Positions 9,166 through 17,675 of a stretch of 64,000 nt of DNA are shown here, in pieces. The stretch is from Palleronia marisminoris (lineage in GTDB: Bacteria > Pseudomonadota > Alphaproteobacteria > Rhodobacterales > Rhodobacteraceae). The position numbers were made by a program, and so were the translations under genes. Where the stretch lies: the NCBI RefSeq assembly GCF_900172315.1, contig NZ_FWFV01000005.1, positions 124,001 through 188,000 of the forward strand, written 5' to 3'. The notes beneath the pieces were generated by a model. That model had not been told where the DNA came from and made no database searches. It saw only the letters and a list, made by a program, of their open reading frames with translations. Position 1 is the first letter of the stretch. Each line of letters begins with the position of its first letter.

Positions 9166-9444
9166 ATGGATATCAACGCAGCATTCGCCGCGCAGCGCTA
9201 CGTCGCGTCCCGACCGGCGACCACCCCGGAGCCGGCAGTCCAGGCGGCCACCCAAGCCGTTCAGACCTTCGCCGAGACCCTGCAGGCCGGCGAAGACACC
9301 GCCCGCGCCGCGATGACCGGCGCCGCCGATCCCCATGCGCTGGTGCAGGCGCTCGGCTCGGCCAAGTTCGCCGTCGAGACGGCGGTGACCGTGCGCGACA
9401 AGGTCGTCGAGGCCTACCAGGAAATCCTCAGAATGCCGGTCTGA
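9166..9444 (+). CDS. fliE: Flagellar hook-basal body complex protein FliE
   Basis: Small basal-body protein (92 residues) that joins the MS ring to the rod. The C-terminal helix with KFAVETAVTVRDKVVEAYQE and the final ILRMPV are characteristic of FliE. It follows flgC by 17 bp and precedes fliQ by 4 bp in the same operon. Confidence 0.94.
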   Translation: MDINAAFAAQRYVASRPATTPEPAVQAATQAVQTFAETLQAGEDTARAAMTGAADPHALVQALGSAKFAVETAVTVRDKVVEAYQEILRMPV

Positions 9445-9448
9445 GCCC

Positions 9449-9718
9449 ATGCTCACCGAGGGGATGTTCTATGATGCGCTCCGCCAGGGGCTCTGGATCA
9501 CTGTCGAGCTTTCGGCACCGATCCTGTCGGTGGCGCTGATCTCGGGCCTGGTTATCGGCCTCTTCCAGGCCCTTACCTCGGTGCAGGAGATGACGCTGAC
9601 CTTCGTGCCCAAGCTCCTCGCCATCGGCGCGGTGTTCTGGGCGACGATGGGTTTCATGACCCGGACGCTCCTCGCCTATTTCGATACCACCATCGTGCCG
9701 CTCATCGCGGGGAGCTGA
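9449..9718 (+). CDS. fliQ: Flagellar export protein FliQ
   Basis: Export-gate membrane protein of 89 residues with two transmembrane helices (roughly residues 15-37 and 50-73). The pattern VIGLFQALTSVQEMTLTFVP is a strong FliQ marker. It assembles with FliP and FliR. The start codon of flgF lies 1 bp after the stop codon. Confidence 0.96.
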   Translation: MLTEGMFYDALRQGLWITVELSAPILSVALISGLVIGLFQALTSVQEMTLTFVPKLLAIGAVFWATMGFMTRTLLAYFDTTIVPLIAGS

Positions 9719-9719
9719 C

Positions 9720-10433
9720 ATGGACAACGCTGGCTACACCACCCTCACCCGAATGTCTGGCCTGACGCGCGAGATGCAGACGATCGCGAACAACATCGCG
9801 AACGCCTCGACCCATGGCTACCGCAAGGAGGGCGTCGTCTTTTCCGAGCATATCGCCGGACTGGACGATGCACCCTCGCTCAGCATGGCGGCGGGGCGGG
9901 TGCGGCATACGTCGAACCTCCAGGGCGGGGCCGAGTATACCGGCGGCAGCTTCGACTTCGCGATCCAGGGCGAGGGGTTCTTCCTCGTCGAAACCCCGGA
10001 TGGCGAAGCGCTGACGCGGGCCGGAAACTTCCTGCCAAACGCCGCCGGAGAGTTGGTCACGCCCGACGGGATGCGCCTTCTGGATGCGGGCGGCGCGCCG
10101 ATCTTCGTGCCGCCTGACGCGTCCGAGATCACCGTTGCCGCCGACGGGACCATGTCCGCGAACGGCCAGCCGCTGGCCCAGATCGGTCTCTGGGCGCCCG
10201 AAAATCCCGAGGACGTGACCCGCCGCGGCGGGCTGCTCTTCGGGCTCGAGAACCCGCCCGTCCCGATCGAGAATCCTACGATCCTTCAGCGCCATCTCGA
10301 GAAATCGAACGTCGATCCGATCGGCGAGATCAGTCGCATGGTCGAGGTGCAGCGCGCCTACGAGATGGGCCAGAGCTTTTTCGACAACGAGGACAAGCGC
10401 ATCCGCAGCGTCCTCACCACCCTTGGACGATAG
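9720..10433 (+). CDS. flgF: Flagellar basal-body rod protein FlgF
   Basis: Proximal rod protein of 237 residues. It has the N-terminal rod signature TIANNIANASTHGYRKEGVV (about residues 21-40), a central FAIQGEGFFLVETPDG segment and a C-terminal FlgF/FlgG helix with SNVDPIGEISRMVEVQRAYE. The length matches the short FlgF of alphaproteobacteria. flgG follows 9 bp later. Confidence 0.96.
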   Translation: MDNAGYTTLTRMSGLTREMQTIANNIANASTHGYRKEGVVFSEHIAGLDDAPSLSMAAGRVRHTSNLQGGAEYTGGSFDFAIQGEGFFLVETPDGEALTRAGNFLPNAAGELVTPDGMRLLDAGGAPIFVPPDASEITVAADGTMSANGQPLAQIGLWAPENPEDVTRRGGLLFGLENPPVPIENPTILQRHLEKSNVDPIGEISRMVEVQRAYEMGQSFFDNEDKRIRSVLTTLGR

Positions 10434-10442
10434 GAGACCGAC

Positions 10443-11228
10443 ATGCGTGCCCTGTCCATCGCCGCCACCGGCATGAGCGCTCAGCAGATGCGGGTCGAAG
10501 TAACCGCGCACAACCTCGCCAACATGAGCACCACGGGCTACAACGCCCGTCGCGCCGAGTTCGCGGACCTGCATTACGAGCAGGTCCAGCGCGCCGGTAC
10601 CCTGTCCTCGACCACGGGAACCGAGCTTCCCACAGGTATTCAGCTTGGCCTCGGGGCCCGTGCCTCGGCCGTCACCATGGAGATTGCGCAGGGCACGCTG
10701 AAAGAGACCGGCGGCGATCTCGACCTTGCCATCGAAGGGCAGGGATATATCGGGGTGACGCTGCCTTCGGGTGCTGCGGGCTACACGCGCGACGGGGCGC
10801 TGAAGCGCAGCGCCGACGGGTTGATCGTGAACTCCGAGGGGTATCCCGTCGCCCCCGACATCACGATTCCCGACGACGCCACCTCGATCGCGATCAATGC
10901 CGATGGCGAGGTCTATGCCTATTTCACCGGCGAACCCGAGCCCGAGATTCTGGGCCAGCTGGACCTCGTCGGCTTCTCGAACGTGAAGGGTCTCGAGGCG
11001 ATCGGCTCCAACCTGTTCACCGAAACCGCGGCCTCCGGACCGCCGATCGCCGGTGCGCCGGGCACGGATGGGCTGGGGACGTTCCGACAAGGCTATCTCG
11101 AGGACAGTTCCGTGGATCCGGTGCGCGAGATCACCAAGTTGATCGAGGCGCAGCGCGGATACGAGCTGAACTCCAAGGTCATCACCGCGGCCGACCAGAT
11201 GCTGGGCGCGACGACGCAAATCCGATGA
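10443..11228 (+). CDS. flgG: Flagellar basal-body rod protein FlgG
   Basis: Distal rod protein, 261 residues. The N-terminal MRALSIAATGMSAQQMRVEV and HNLANMSTTGYNARRAEFAD segments are typical of FlgG, and the C-terminal part carries SSVDPVREITKLIEAQRGYE followed by the ADQMLGATTQIR ending. The stop overlaps the flgA start (ATGA). Confidence 0.97.
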   Translation: MRALSIAATGMSAQQMRVEVTAHNLANMSTTGYNARRAEFADLHYEQVQRAGTLSSTTGTELPTGIQLGLGARASAVTMEIAQGTLKETGGDLDLAIEGQGYIGVTLPSGAAGYTRDGALKRSADGLIVNSEGYPVAPDITIPDDATSIAINADGEVYAYFTGEPEPEILGQLDLVGFSNVKGLEAIGSNLFTETAASGPPIAGAPGTDGLGTFRQGYLEDSSVDPVREITKLIEAQRGYELNSKVITAADQMLGATTQIR

Positions 11229-11653
11229 TCCGTCTCGCCCTCATCCTCGCGCTGGTCGCTCCGCCCGCCCTGGCCGACATCGTCGTCGCCACCCGCACGA
11301 TCCGTGCCAACTCCCTCATCGGGCCCGGCGACGTGTCGGCGACGCCTGGCGAGGCCGGCGGCTTCCTGTCCGATCCGGCCGAGGCCGTCGGCCGCGAAAG
11401 TCGCGTCACGCTCTACGCAGGGCGGCCCTTGCGCGCGGCTGATCTCGGTTCGCCCGCGCTGATCGAGCGCAACCAGATCGTGACCCTGAATTACTTGACC
11501 GAGGGCCTAAGCATTTCCGCCGATGCCCGCGCCCTTGATCGGGCCGGCGCGGGTGATCGCCTGCGGGTCATGAATCTTTCCTCGCGCACCACCGTGATCG
11601 GCGAAGTCGCCGCGGATGGCAGCGTCCATGTCGGCCCCGGAGACGTCCAGTGA
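11225..11653 (+). CDS. flgA: P-ring assembly chaperone FlgA
   Basis: Periplasmic chaperone for P-ring assembly, 142 residues. An N-terminal signal peptide (about residues 1-17, ending in ALA) precedes a SAF-type domain with TRTIRANSLIGPGDV and the C-terminal GDRLRVMNLSSRTTVIGEV. It overlaps flgG upstream and flgH downstream by four bases each. The P-ring gene flgI itself is not in the window. Confidence 0.92.
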   Translation: MIRLALILALVAPPALADIVVATRTIRANSLIGPGDVSATPGEAGGFLSDPAEAVGRESRVTLYAGRPLRAADLGSPALIERNQIVTLNYLTEGLSISADARALDRAGAGDRLRVMNLSSRTTVIGEVAADGSVHVGPGDVQ

Positions 11654-12372
11654 AACAATTCGTCCTTCTCGCCTGTATCGGCGTCGCCGCCTGTGGTCAC
11701 ACGACCGGCATCGGCGTCGTGCCGGCCCTCACCCCGGTAGCCGAAAGCCCCGAGCTGGTGGCGATGCAGTCACCGCGCATGTCCCAGAACCAGATTCCAT
11801 ACAACCCGGTGTCCAGCGCGTCGCTCTGGTCGGGCGACCGCGCCTCGCTGCTCGGCACCCGCCGCGCCGAGACCCGTGGGGATATCGTCACGGTCATTAT
11901 CGAGATCGACGACGAAGCAGAATTCTCGAACAGCTCCGACCGCTCGCGGACGGGGAGCGAGTCCCTGTCGGTGCCGAGCCTCGTCGGGATCCCCCAGCGG
12001 TTGAGCGGCACGTTGCCCGAGGGCGCAACCTTCAACGATGCGGTCGGGATGAATTCCAACAGCAAGTTCGAGGGCGATGGCAGCACCACCCGCAACGAGC
12101 GCCTGACCCTGCGCGTCGCGGCCACGGTGACCGACATCCTGCCGAATGGCAGCTTCGCGATCGAAGGGCGCCAGGAAGTGCGCCTGAACTACGAATTGCG
12201 CGAGCTGGTCGTGACGGGCTTCGTGCGCCCCGAGGACATCTCGCGCCGCAACGAGGTGCTCTACGACAAGATCGCCGCCGCCCGCATTTCTTATGGCGGG
12301 CGCGGGCAGATCACCGAAGTCCAGCAACCGCGCTATGGCCAGCAGGTCGTGGACGCCCTTCTTCCTTTCTGA
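11650..12372 (+). CDS. flgH: Flagellar L-ring lipoprotein FlgH
   Basis: Outer-membrane L-ring subunit, 240 residues. The N-terminus is a lipoprotein signal with a lipobox-like GVAAC near residue 15. Conserved blocks include SLLGTRRAETRGDIVTVIIE and the C-terminal GRGQITEVQQPRYGQQVVDA. The start overlaps the flgA stop. Confidence 0.95.
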   Translation: MKQFVLLACIGVAACGHTTGIGVVPALTPVAESPELVAMQSPRMSQNQIPYNPVSSASLWSGDRASLLGTRRAETRGDIVTVIIEIDDEAEFSNSSDRSRTGSESLSVPSLVGIPQRLSGTLPEGATFNDAVGMNSNSKFEGDGSTTRNERLTLRVAATVTDILPNGSFAIEGRQEVRLNYELRELVVTGFVRPEDISRRNEVLYDKIAAARISYGGRGQITEVQQPRYGQQVVDALLPF

Positions 12373-12381
12373 GGTACTCCG

Positions 12382-12903
12382 ATGACCAAGTTCCTTCCGC
12401 TTCTTCTGGCGCTCCTCGGTCTCGGCGGCGGTGCGGGCGCAGGATACGTCCTGCGCCCGTCTCCCGAGGTCGCGCAGGCGAGCATGCCCTGCGGTGATCC
12501 GGGGGCCGAGGCTGAGGGTGCCGACGCCGACAAGGAAGGCTGCGTCGCTTCATCCGGACCTGCCGAGGAACCTGTCGGAGAGGGGGTATTCGTCAGGTTC
12601 GACCAGAACTTCGTGATTCCGCTGATCGCCAATGGCGAGGTGGCCGCGATGGTGGTGATGAACCTGACGCTGGAAGTCGACCCAGGCATCGATGCGCGCG
12701 TGTTGGAGCGCGAGCCGCGCATCCGCGACCGCTTCCTGCGTGTGATGCTGGATCATGCCGGCGCCGGTGGGTTCGACGGGGTGTTCACCTCGAACGGCCG
12801 AATGGATCGCCTGAAGACCGCCCTGATCGAGACCGCAAACCGCGAGATCGGGCCGGGCCTGCGCGATGTCCTGATCCTCGATCTGAACAAGCAGGCGGTC
12901 TAG
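12382..12903 (+). CDS. FliL-like flagellar basal-body protein
   Basis: 173 residues with one N-terminal membrane anchor (about 4-23), a Cys-containing acidic linker (residues 35-65) and a C-terminal domain with VPL-like beta strands (VRFDQNFVIPLI, AAMVVMNLTLEVD) and helices resembling FliL. A second, clearer FliL gene lies at 21521, so this is a divergent paralogue at the end of the flgB operon. Its role is probably to support the stator or rod at the basal body, by inference. It converges on the minus-strand fliJ-like gene, and the two stops share the bases CTAG. Confidence 0.7.
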   Translation: MTKFLPLLLALLGLGGGAGAGYVLRPSPEVAQASMPCGDPGAEAEGADADKEGCVASSGPAEEPVGEGVFVRFDQNFVIPLIANGEVAAMVVMNLTLEVDPGIDARVLEREPRIRDRFLRVMLDHAGAGGFDGVFTSNGRMDRLKTALIETANREIGPGLRDVLILDLNKQAV

Positions 12904-13238
12904 CGATCCGCCTTTGCCAGGCGCGCTGCCACGTCGGCGCGCCCAAATGCCCGCCGCGCCGCCCTGAGCGCGGCGTCGTGCTGTGCAAGCAGTGCCGCCA
13001 GCTGCCGGTTCAGACGCATGAGCTCGGCCTCGCTGGCGGCCTGCCACGCCAATTCGGCCCCCGATACCCGCGCCAGATCCAGTTCCCCCGATGCCACCCG
13101 AGCCTCGCGCGATTCCGTCAGGCGCGCGATGTCCCCGCGCAGACGCGTGACCTGCGACATGATCGTCTCGACCTTCGCGAGCTCCCGGTCGCGAACCATC
13201 CCAGCCAATTTTGCCAGGTCGTCCATCCGTCCGGTCAT
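12900..13238 (-). CDS. FliJ-like small coiled-coil flagellar protein
   Basis: 112 residues, almost entirely predicted helix and coiled coil rich in Arg, Glu and Ala, following flhB with an ATGA overlap. FliJ, the export chaperone escort, is the usual protein of this size and character in this position. Sequence identity to FliJ is too weak to see by eye, so the assignment rests on position, size and coiled-coil character. Confidence 0.6.
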   Translation of the reverse strand: MTGRMDDLAKLAGMVRDRELAKVETIMSQVTRLRGDIARLTESREARVASGELDLARVSGAELAWQAASEAELMRLNRQLAALLAQHDAALRAARRAFGRADVAARLAKADR

Positions 13239-14299
13239 CGTGCGCGCGCCTTCTTCCGCATGCCCTCGGCAAAGCGGATCGCGACGGCCACCGCCGCATA
13301 GTGATCGGGCGCGATTTCGGCGCCGATCTCGGTGGTGGCGTGAAGGGCGCGCGCCGTGGGCGGATCGGAATGGATAGGTACGCCGGCTTTCGTCGCGATT
13401 TCGCGGATGCGCAGCGCGACCTCGTCCACACCCTTGGCCACGCAGACCGGCGCTCCGGGGTTCGCACGCGACCATTTCAGCGCGATGGCATAGTGGGTCG
13501 GGTTCACCACGATGACGCTCGCGTCCGGCACGTCCTGCATCATCTGGTTCATGGCGATCTCCATGCCCCGCTGACGACGCTGCTGCTTCGTGTGCGGGTC
13601 GCCTTCCGCGTCCTTGTGCTCGTCCTTCATCTCCTTGTGCGACATGCGGTTCTTGCGCATGTGTTCGGCGCGTTGCCACAGCAGGTCCACGATCCCGAGA
13701 CTCGCGGAGACGCCAAGGACCACCCAGAAAAACCCGGCCGTGATCATGAAGCCACCAGCCGCAGCTTGAGGGGGCTCGAGCCGGGAAAGCGCCAGGATAT
13801 CGGGCAGGCATTGAGCGATGTAGAAGAACAGCCCGATCGAGTAGATTGCCAGCTTCACGGTGCTCTTGAAGAATTCGAACAACCCCGAGCGTCCGAACTT
13901 CTGCTTGGCATTGGACAGGATCGAGATCCGGTTGCCCTTCGGCATCAGCTTCGAGCCCGTGACCGTAAAGGACTGCTGACCCAGGATCGACAGAAGGACA
14001 AAGCCGAAGGGAAGCACGGCCCAGGGCGCAACCGCGAGGAAGGTCTCGCCCACCATCGCCGCGCTGGACAGCGAGTGGCCCCGGTCGCCTCCGGCAAGGA
14101 TGAAGGCGCCCGACAGCGCGCCTCCGGCGGATTGCAGAGACGCCCCTCCGACAGTGGTCGCCGTCAGGACGATCCCGGCATATCCGGCCGCCGTGTTCAG
14201 GTCGTTGGACTTCGGGATCTCGCCCTTCTTCCGGGCGTCGTCGAGCTTCTTCTGACTTGGCTCCTGGCTCTTTTCGCTGTCGTCGTCGCCCTGGCTCAT
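13235..14299 (-). CDS. flhB: Flagellar export switch protein FlhB
   Basis: Export-gate membrane protein that switches substrate class, 354 residues. The N-terminal EKSQEPSQKKLDDARKKGEI block is a FlhB hallmark. Four membrane helices follow, then a charged linker and a cytoplasmic domain with the autocleavage motif NPTH at residues 266-269, followed by HYAIAL. The ATG at 14299 overlaps the fliR stop; the longer open frame upstream is the antisense of fliR and flhA and is not coding. The flhB stop overlaps the fliJ-like start. Confidence 0.97.
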   Translation of the reverse strand: MSQGDDDSEKSQEPSQKKLDDARKKGEIPKSNDLNTAAGYAGIVLTATTVGGASLQSAGGALSGAFILAGGDRGHSLSSAAMVGETFLAVAPWAVLPFGFVLLSILGQQSFTVTGSKLMPKGNRISILSNAKQKFGRSGLFEFFKSTVKLAIYSIGLFFYIAQCLPDILALSRLEPPQAAAGGFMITAGFFWVVLGVSASLGIVDLLWQRAEHMRKNRMSHKEMKDEHKDAEGDPHTKQQRRQRGMEIAMNQMMQDVPDASVIVVNPTHYAIALKWSRANPGAPVCVAKGVDEVALRIREIATKAGVPIHSDPPTARALHATTEIGAEIAPDHYAAVAVAIRFAEGMRKKARAR

Positions 14300-15072
14300 G
14301 GCGCGTCCCCCGTCGGATTGGCGAGGAACGTGTCCATCGCGCTGATCCAGACCTCGAGCGCGAAAGGGAGCGACAGGGCCAGCATCAACAAGCCCCCCAA
14401 AGTGATCGCCGGAGCGCCCACGAATGCCACCATGAGCTGCGGCATGGCGCGGTTTATGACGCCGAGCGTAAGGTTGTAGAGGAGCGACGTGATCACGAAC
14501 GGCATCGCCAGCCCGAAGCCAAGCCCGAAGGCGCGCGCCACTCGGGCCACGCCCCAACTCAGCAGATCGCCGGGACGCGGTAGTCGGCCGGGCGGCATCA
14601 AATCGTAGGAATAGATGAGGAACTGCGCGGTCTTCACGTGAAGCCCCATGATCACCGCAATGGCGAGGCCTGCCACGACCATGATGTGGCCGATTGCCGG
14701 TTGGGGATCTATGCCTGCACCGCCCATGATCTGCGAGATCGACACGGACTGAGCTGCCATCGCGCCAGCCAGTTGAAGCGCGATCACGAAGAGCCGCAGC
14801 ACGGCGCCGAGGGAAAGGCCGATGATCGTCTCGCTCAGCAGAAGGCGGCCGGCAACCTCTTGCGCGGACAGTGCCGGCAGATCCTCGACGACCGAGGGTG
14901 CGACGATGACGGTAAAGCCGAACGCGATGCCCAGCTTGACCCGCGCGGGGATCGTTTGCTCGCCGAAGGCAGGCAGAAGCGCCATGGCCGCCCCGACCCG
15001 CAGGAAGACCGCGAAAGCCGCAAGTGCCGTGGGTCCTGCAAGCTCGGTCAGCGCGGTCAGCGCTTCGATCAT
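14296..15072 (-). CDS. fliR: Flagellar export protein FliR
   Basis: Integral membrane export-gate protein of 258 residues with about six hydrophobic helices. The segment MIEALTALTELAGPTALAAF at the start and the RVGAAMALLPAFGEQTIPAR block match FliR. Both ends overlap neighbours by four bases (flhA upstream, flhB downstream), indicating a tightly coupled operon. Confidence 0.95.
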   Translation of the reverse strand: MIEALTALTELAGPTALAAFAVFLRVGAAMALLPAFGEQTIPARVKLGIAFGFTVIVAPSVVEDLPALSAQEVAGRLLLSETIIGLSLGAVLRLFVIALQLAGAMAAQSVSISQIMGGAGIDPQPAIGHIMVVAGLAIAVIMGLHVKTAQFLIYSYDLMPPGRLPRPGDLLSWGVARVARAFGLGFGLAMPFVITSLLYNLTLGVINRAMPQLMVAFVGAPAITLGGLLMLALSLPFALEVWISAMDTFLANPTGDAP

Positions 15073-17147
15073 GCCGGTACCGTTCCGACGAGGCTTGGGC
15101 GCGCTTCGGTCCCAAGCTCTTCGAAGCTGAGAACAGGGTTGGCCAATCCCTTGGCAGACAGAACCATGCGCAGGAACCGCCGCCGCCGCGCCGACGTCAC
15201 GAGGGCCGGGAAGATGCCGCGCTCCGCCGCTTCTGCCAATGCGCCGGCTGTCCCGTCGGCGAGGCGGTTGAACATATCCGGCGGGAGGGCCACGTTGGCC
15301 TCACCGGGTTCGCCGGCCAGTTGGTGTTGCGCGAATGTCTGCTCCCATTCGGGGTCGAGCTGCAAGAGCGGGACGGTACCGTCAGCGCGCGTCAGTTCAG
15401 CAATGAGTTGAAAACTCAGCCGCTGGCGCACGATCTCGCAGATCCCCTCGGGGGTCGTGGCCTGCTGACGCCCTTGCGCGATCGCCTCGAGGATCAACGG
15501 CAGGTTTCGGATCGACACCCGCTCTTCCAGGAGAAGCCGCAGCACCTGCAGCAACAGCTCGGTCGGCACCTTGTCGGGCACCAACTCGTCGATCAGACGC
15601 CGGTTCGCGTCGGAACGTGCTGGATCCGTCAGGTTGGTGTATTCGTCCAGCAGGCGCCGCAGCGCCTTGAGTGTCATCAGCCGGTGGAAGTTCCGCTTTA
15701 TGACCTCGAGCAGGTGCGTTGCCAGAACCTCGGCAGGGCTGACCGTGGTCAGGCCGGCCGTCGCGGCCTCGTCTTGCTCCCCCGCCTCGATCCACCGCGC
15801 GGGTGCGCCGTAGACCGGTTCAGCGACATCGGTGCCGGGCGGCAGCGCGGTGGAGGGGCTGTCTGCCGTGAGGGCGAGGATGTGGTTCGGCATCAGGCGG
15901 TCGCGGACACGTTCGACGCCGTGGATGCGAATGACGTAGGTCCCGCTCGGCAGACCTGGATCGTCGGTCAGGCGGATCTCGGGCAGGACCAGGCCGAAGG
16001 CGCGGGCCACATGCGTGCGCATGTTGCCGATCCGCGCGTCGAGGCCCGTCGCCGGGTCGAGCACCAGCGGTACCAGGTCGGGCGAAAACTCCAGGTGGAT
16101 ATCGTCGAGGTCGAGGGTGTCGCCCATGGATTTCTGTGGCGGCGGGGCCGCAGTCTGTTCCGCGGTCGCTTCGGACAGCGTCCGCTCGGCCCGCTTGTTC
16201 GCCTGCCATGCCAGCCAGCCGAGGCCGAGCGCCCCGGCCATGAACGGCATGAACGGCAGGCCCGGAACCAGCGCGAAGAGCCCGAGCAGCCCGGCGACGG
16301 TGGCGAGCGCGGCGGGGTAGCGGCCGAGCTGGTCGAACAAGGCGAGGTCCGTCGATCCGGTGTTCCCGCCACGCGCCAGCAAGAGCGCCGATGCAACCGA
16401 GATGATGACGGCCGGGATCTGGGTCACCAACCCGTCGCCCACGGTCAGGATCGCGTAGGTCTCGAACGCGCGGCCGATCTCCATGCCGTGGACGATCGTT
16501 CCGGCAGCGAGGCCGACGACGAGGTTCAGAAGCGTGATGAGCAGGCCCGCGATCGCGTCGCCTTTCACGAACTTCGAAGCGCCGTCGAGTGAGCCGAAGA
16601 ATGTGGTTTCCTGCTGCTCGCGCTCCCGGCGGGCCTTCGCCTCGGCGTGATCGATCGCACCGGCGCTCATGTCGCTGTCGATGGCGAGCTGCTTGCCCGG
16701 CATGGCATCCAGCGCAAAGCGCGCGCCGACTTCCGCCATCCGCCCCGCACCCTTCGTGATCACGATGAAGTTCACGATCATCAGGACGCCGAACACGACG
16801 AGACCCAGGAACACGCTGCCGCCCATCACGAAATTCGCGAAACCCTCGATCACCTCGCCCGCGGCGCCCGTTCCCGTGTGGCCCTGACCGATGATCAACT
16901 TCGTCGAACTGACGTTCAGCGACAGCCGCAGCATCAAGGAAGCCAGGAGGATTGTCGGAAACGTCGAGAAATCGAGCGGCCGTTCGATGAACAGCGTCGT
17001 GGAGAACATGAGGATGGCGATCGCGAACGATGCGGCGAGTCCCACGTCCAGGACCCAGGCCGGCACCGGCAGGACCATCATGACGATCACCGCCATGAGC
17101 GCAAACGCGAGCAAGACGGTCGGCTGGAACAACGCGCGGACGGTCAT
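15069..17147 (-). CDS. flhA: Flagellar export gate protein FlhA
   Basis: 692-residue FHIPEP-family export-gate protein with eight N-terminal transmembrane helices (up to about residue 330) and a large cytoplasmic domain. The FHIPEP cytoplasmic signature is visible as FFGSLDGASKFVKGDAIAGL, and KLIIGQGHTGTGAAGEVIE lies in the N-terminal part. It overlaps the preceding exported-protein gene and fliR by four bases each. Confidence 0.97.
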   Translation of the reverse strand: MTVRALFQPTVLLAFALMAVIVMMVLPVPAWVLDVGLAASFAIAILMFSTTLFIERPLDFSTFPTILLASLMLRLSLNVSSTKLIIGQGHTGTGAAGEVIEGFANFVMGGSVFLGLVVFGVLMIVNFIVITKGAGRMAEVGARFALDAMPGKQLAIDSDMSAGAIDHAEAKARREREQQETTFFGSLDGASKFVKGDAIAGLLITLLNLVVGLAAGTIVHGMEIGRAFETYAILTVGDGLVTQIPAVIISVASALLLARGGNTGSTDLALFDQLGRYPAALATVAGLLGLFALVPGLPFMPFMAGALGLGWLAWQANKRAERTLSEATAEQTAAPPPQKSMGDTLDLDDIHLEFSPDLVPLVLDPATGLDARIGNMRTHVARAFGLVLPEIRLTDDPGLPSGTYVIRIHGVERVRDRLMPNHILALTADSPSTALPPGTDVAEPVYGAPARWIEAGEQDEAATAGLTTVSPAEVLATHLLEVIKRNFHRLMTLKALRRLLDEYTNLTDPARSDANRRLIDELVPDKVPTELLLQVLRLLLEERVSIRNLPLILEAIAQGRQQATTPEGICEIVRQRLSFQLIAELTRADGTVPLLQLDPEWEQTFAQHQLAGEPGEANVALPPDMFNRLADGTAGALAEAAERGIFPALVTSARRRRFLRMVLSAKGLANPVLSFEELGTEARPSLVGTVPA

Positions 17148-17599
17148 TGGACGTTGCTCCGCATGGCTCGGCTGTCGCTCTGCGCTATCGGGTGTTCTGC
17201 AGGACGTGATGCGTGGATCGGTGATCGACTCGGCAAGTATGCCATCTGGAGGAATGCGGCTGATGCTTCGAGGTGAATCGTCGTTCCCTGCTTCCGGTGG
17301 CGCCCAGGCTCGAGGAGAGGCGACGGGAATCGGGGCGCCTCATGGAAGCCGCCGATGGCATCACCGAAAGCTACTGCAGCTGTACAGCGCTCGAATCCTG
17401 TGCCTCCGCCCGTCCTTTTGACGGGAGCGGTGTCGTTCCGACGATCGCTCCAGGAAATCTCTTCGTTCGAGAGGCTCCTGCCCGGAGCGCCGCAGGGAAA
17501 TGCGGCGGTGTCTTCCGCGTCGGTGTGAAACGATGGAGCCGCCACGGCGCCGGCAGGAGCCAGAGCGGTGAGGCACAGAAACAACGCGAGACGGCCCAT
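17144..17599 (-). CDS. Small exported protein of unknown function, coupled to flhA
   Basis: 151 residues with a signal peptide (MGRLALFLCLTALAPAGAVA, cleavage likely after AVA). I recognise no family. Reasons to believe it is a gene: the ATG at 17599 has a very strong AAGGAGGT site ten bases upstream, and the stop overlaps the flhA start as ATGA, like every other junction of this operon. Against it: the C-terminal half (Arg/Pro/His rich, no obvious fold) looks like out-of-frame sequence, so a frameshift is possible. Two Cys residues lie in the mature part. Confidence 0.5.
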   Translation of the reverse strand: MGRLALFLCLTALAPAGAVAAPSFHTDAEDTAAFPCGAPGRSLSNEEISWSDRRNDTAPVKRTGGGTGFERCTAAVAFGDAIGGFHEAPRFPSPLLEPGRHRKQGTTIHLEASAAFLQMAYLPSRSPIHASRPAEHPIAQSDSRAMRSNVQ

Positions 17600-17675
17600 T
17601 CTAGGCGCGACCTCCTTTTCCCAAGCGGTTGGGCTCTGGATAGACGCCCTGGCCTTACCAAAAGGTTTAGACAAA

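Noticed and set aside
13235-15115. 626-codon FlhB frame starting inside fliR/flhA
   Set aside because: The first 272 codons are the shadow of fliR; FlhB family sequence begins at 14299, which overlaps the fliR stop.
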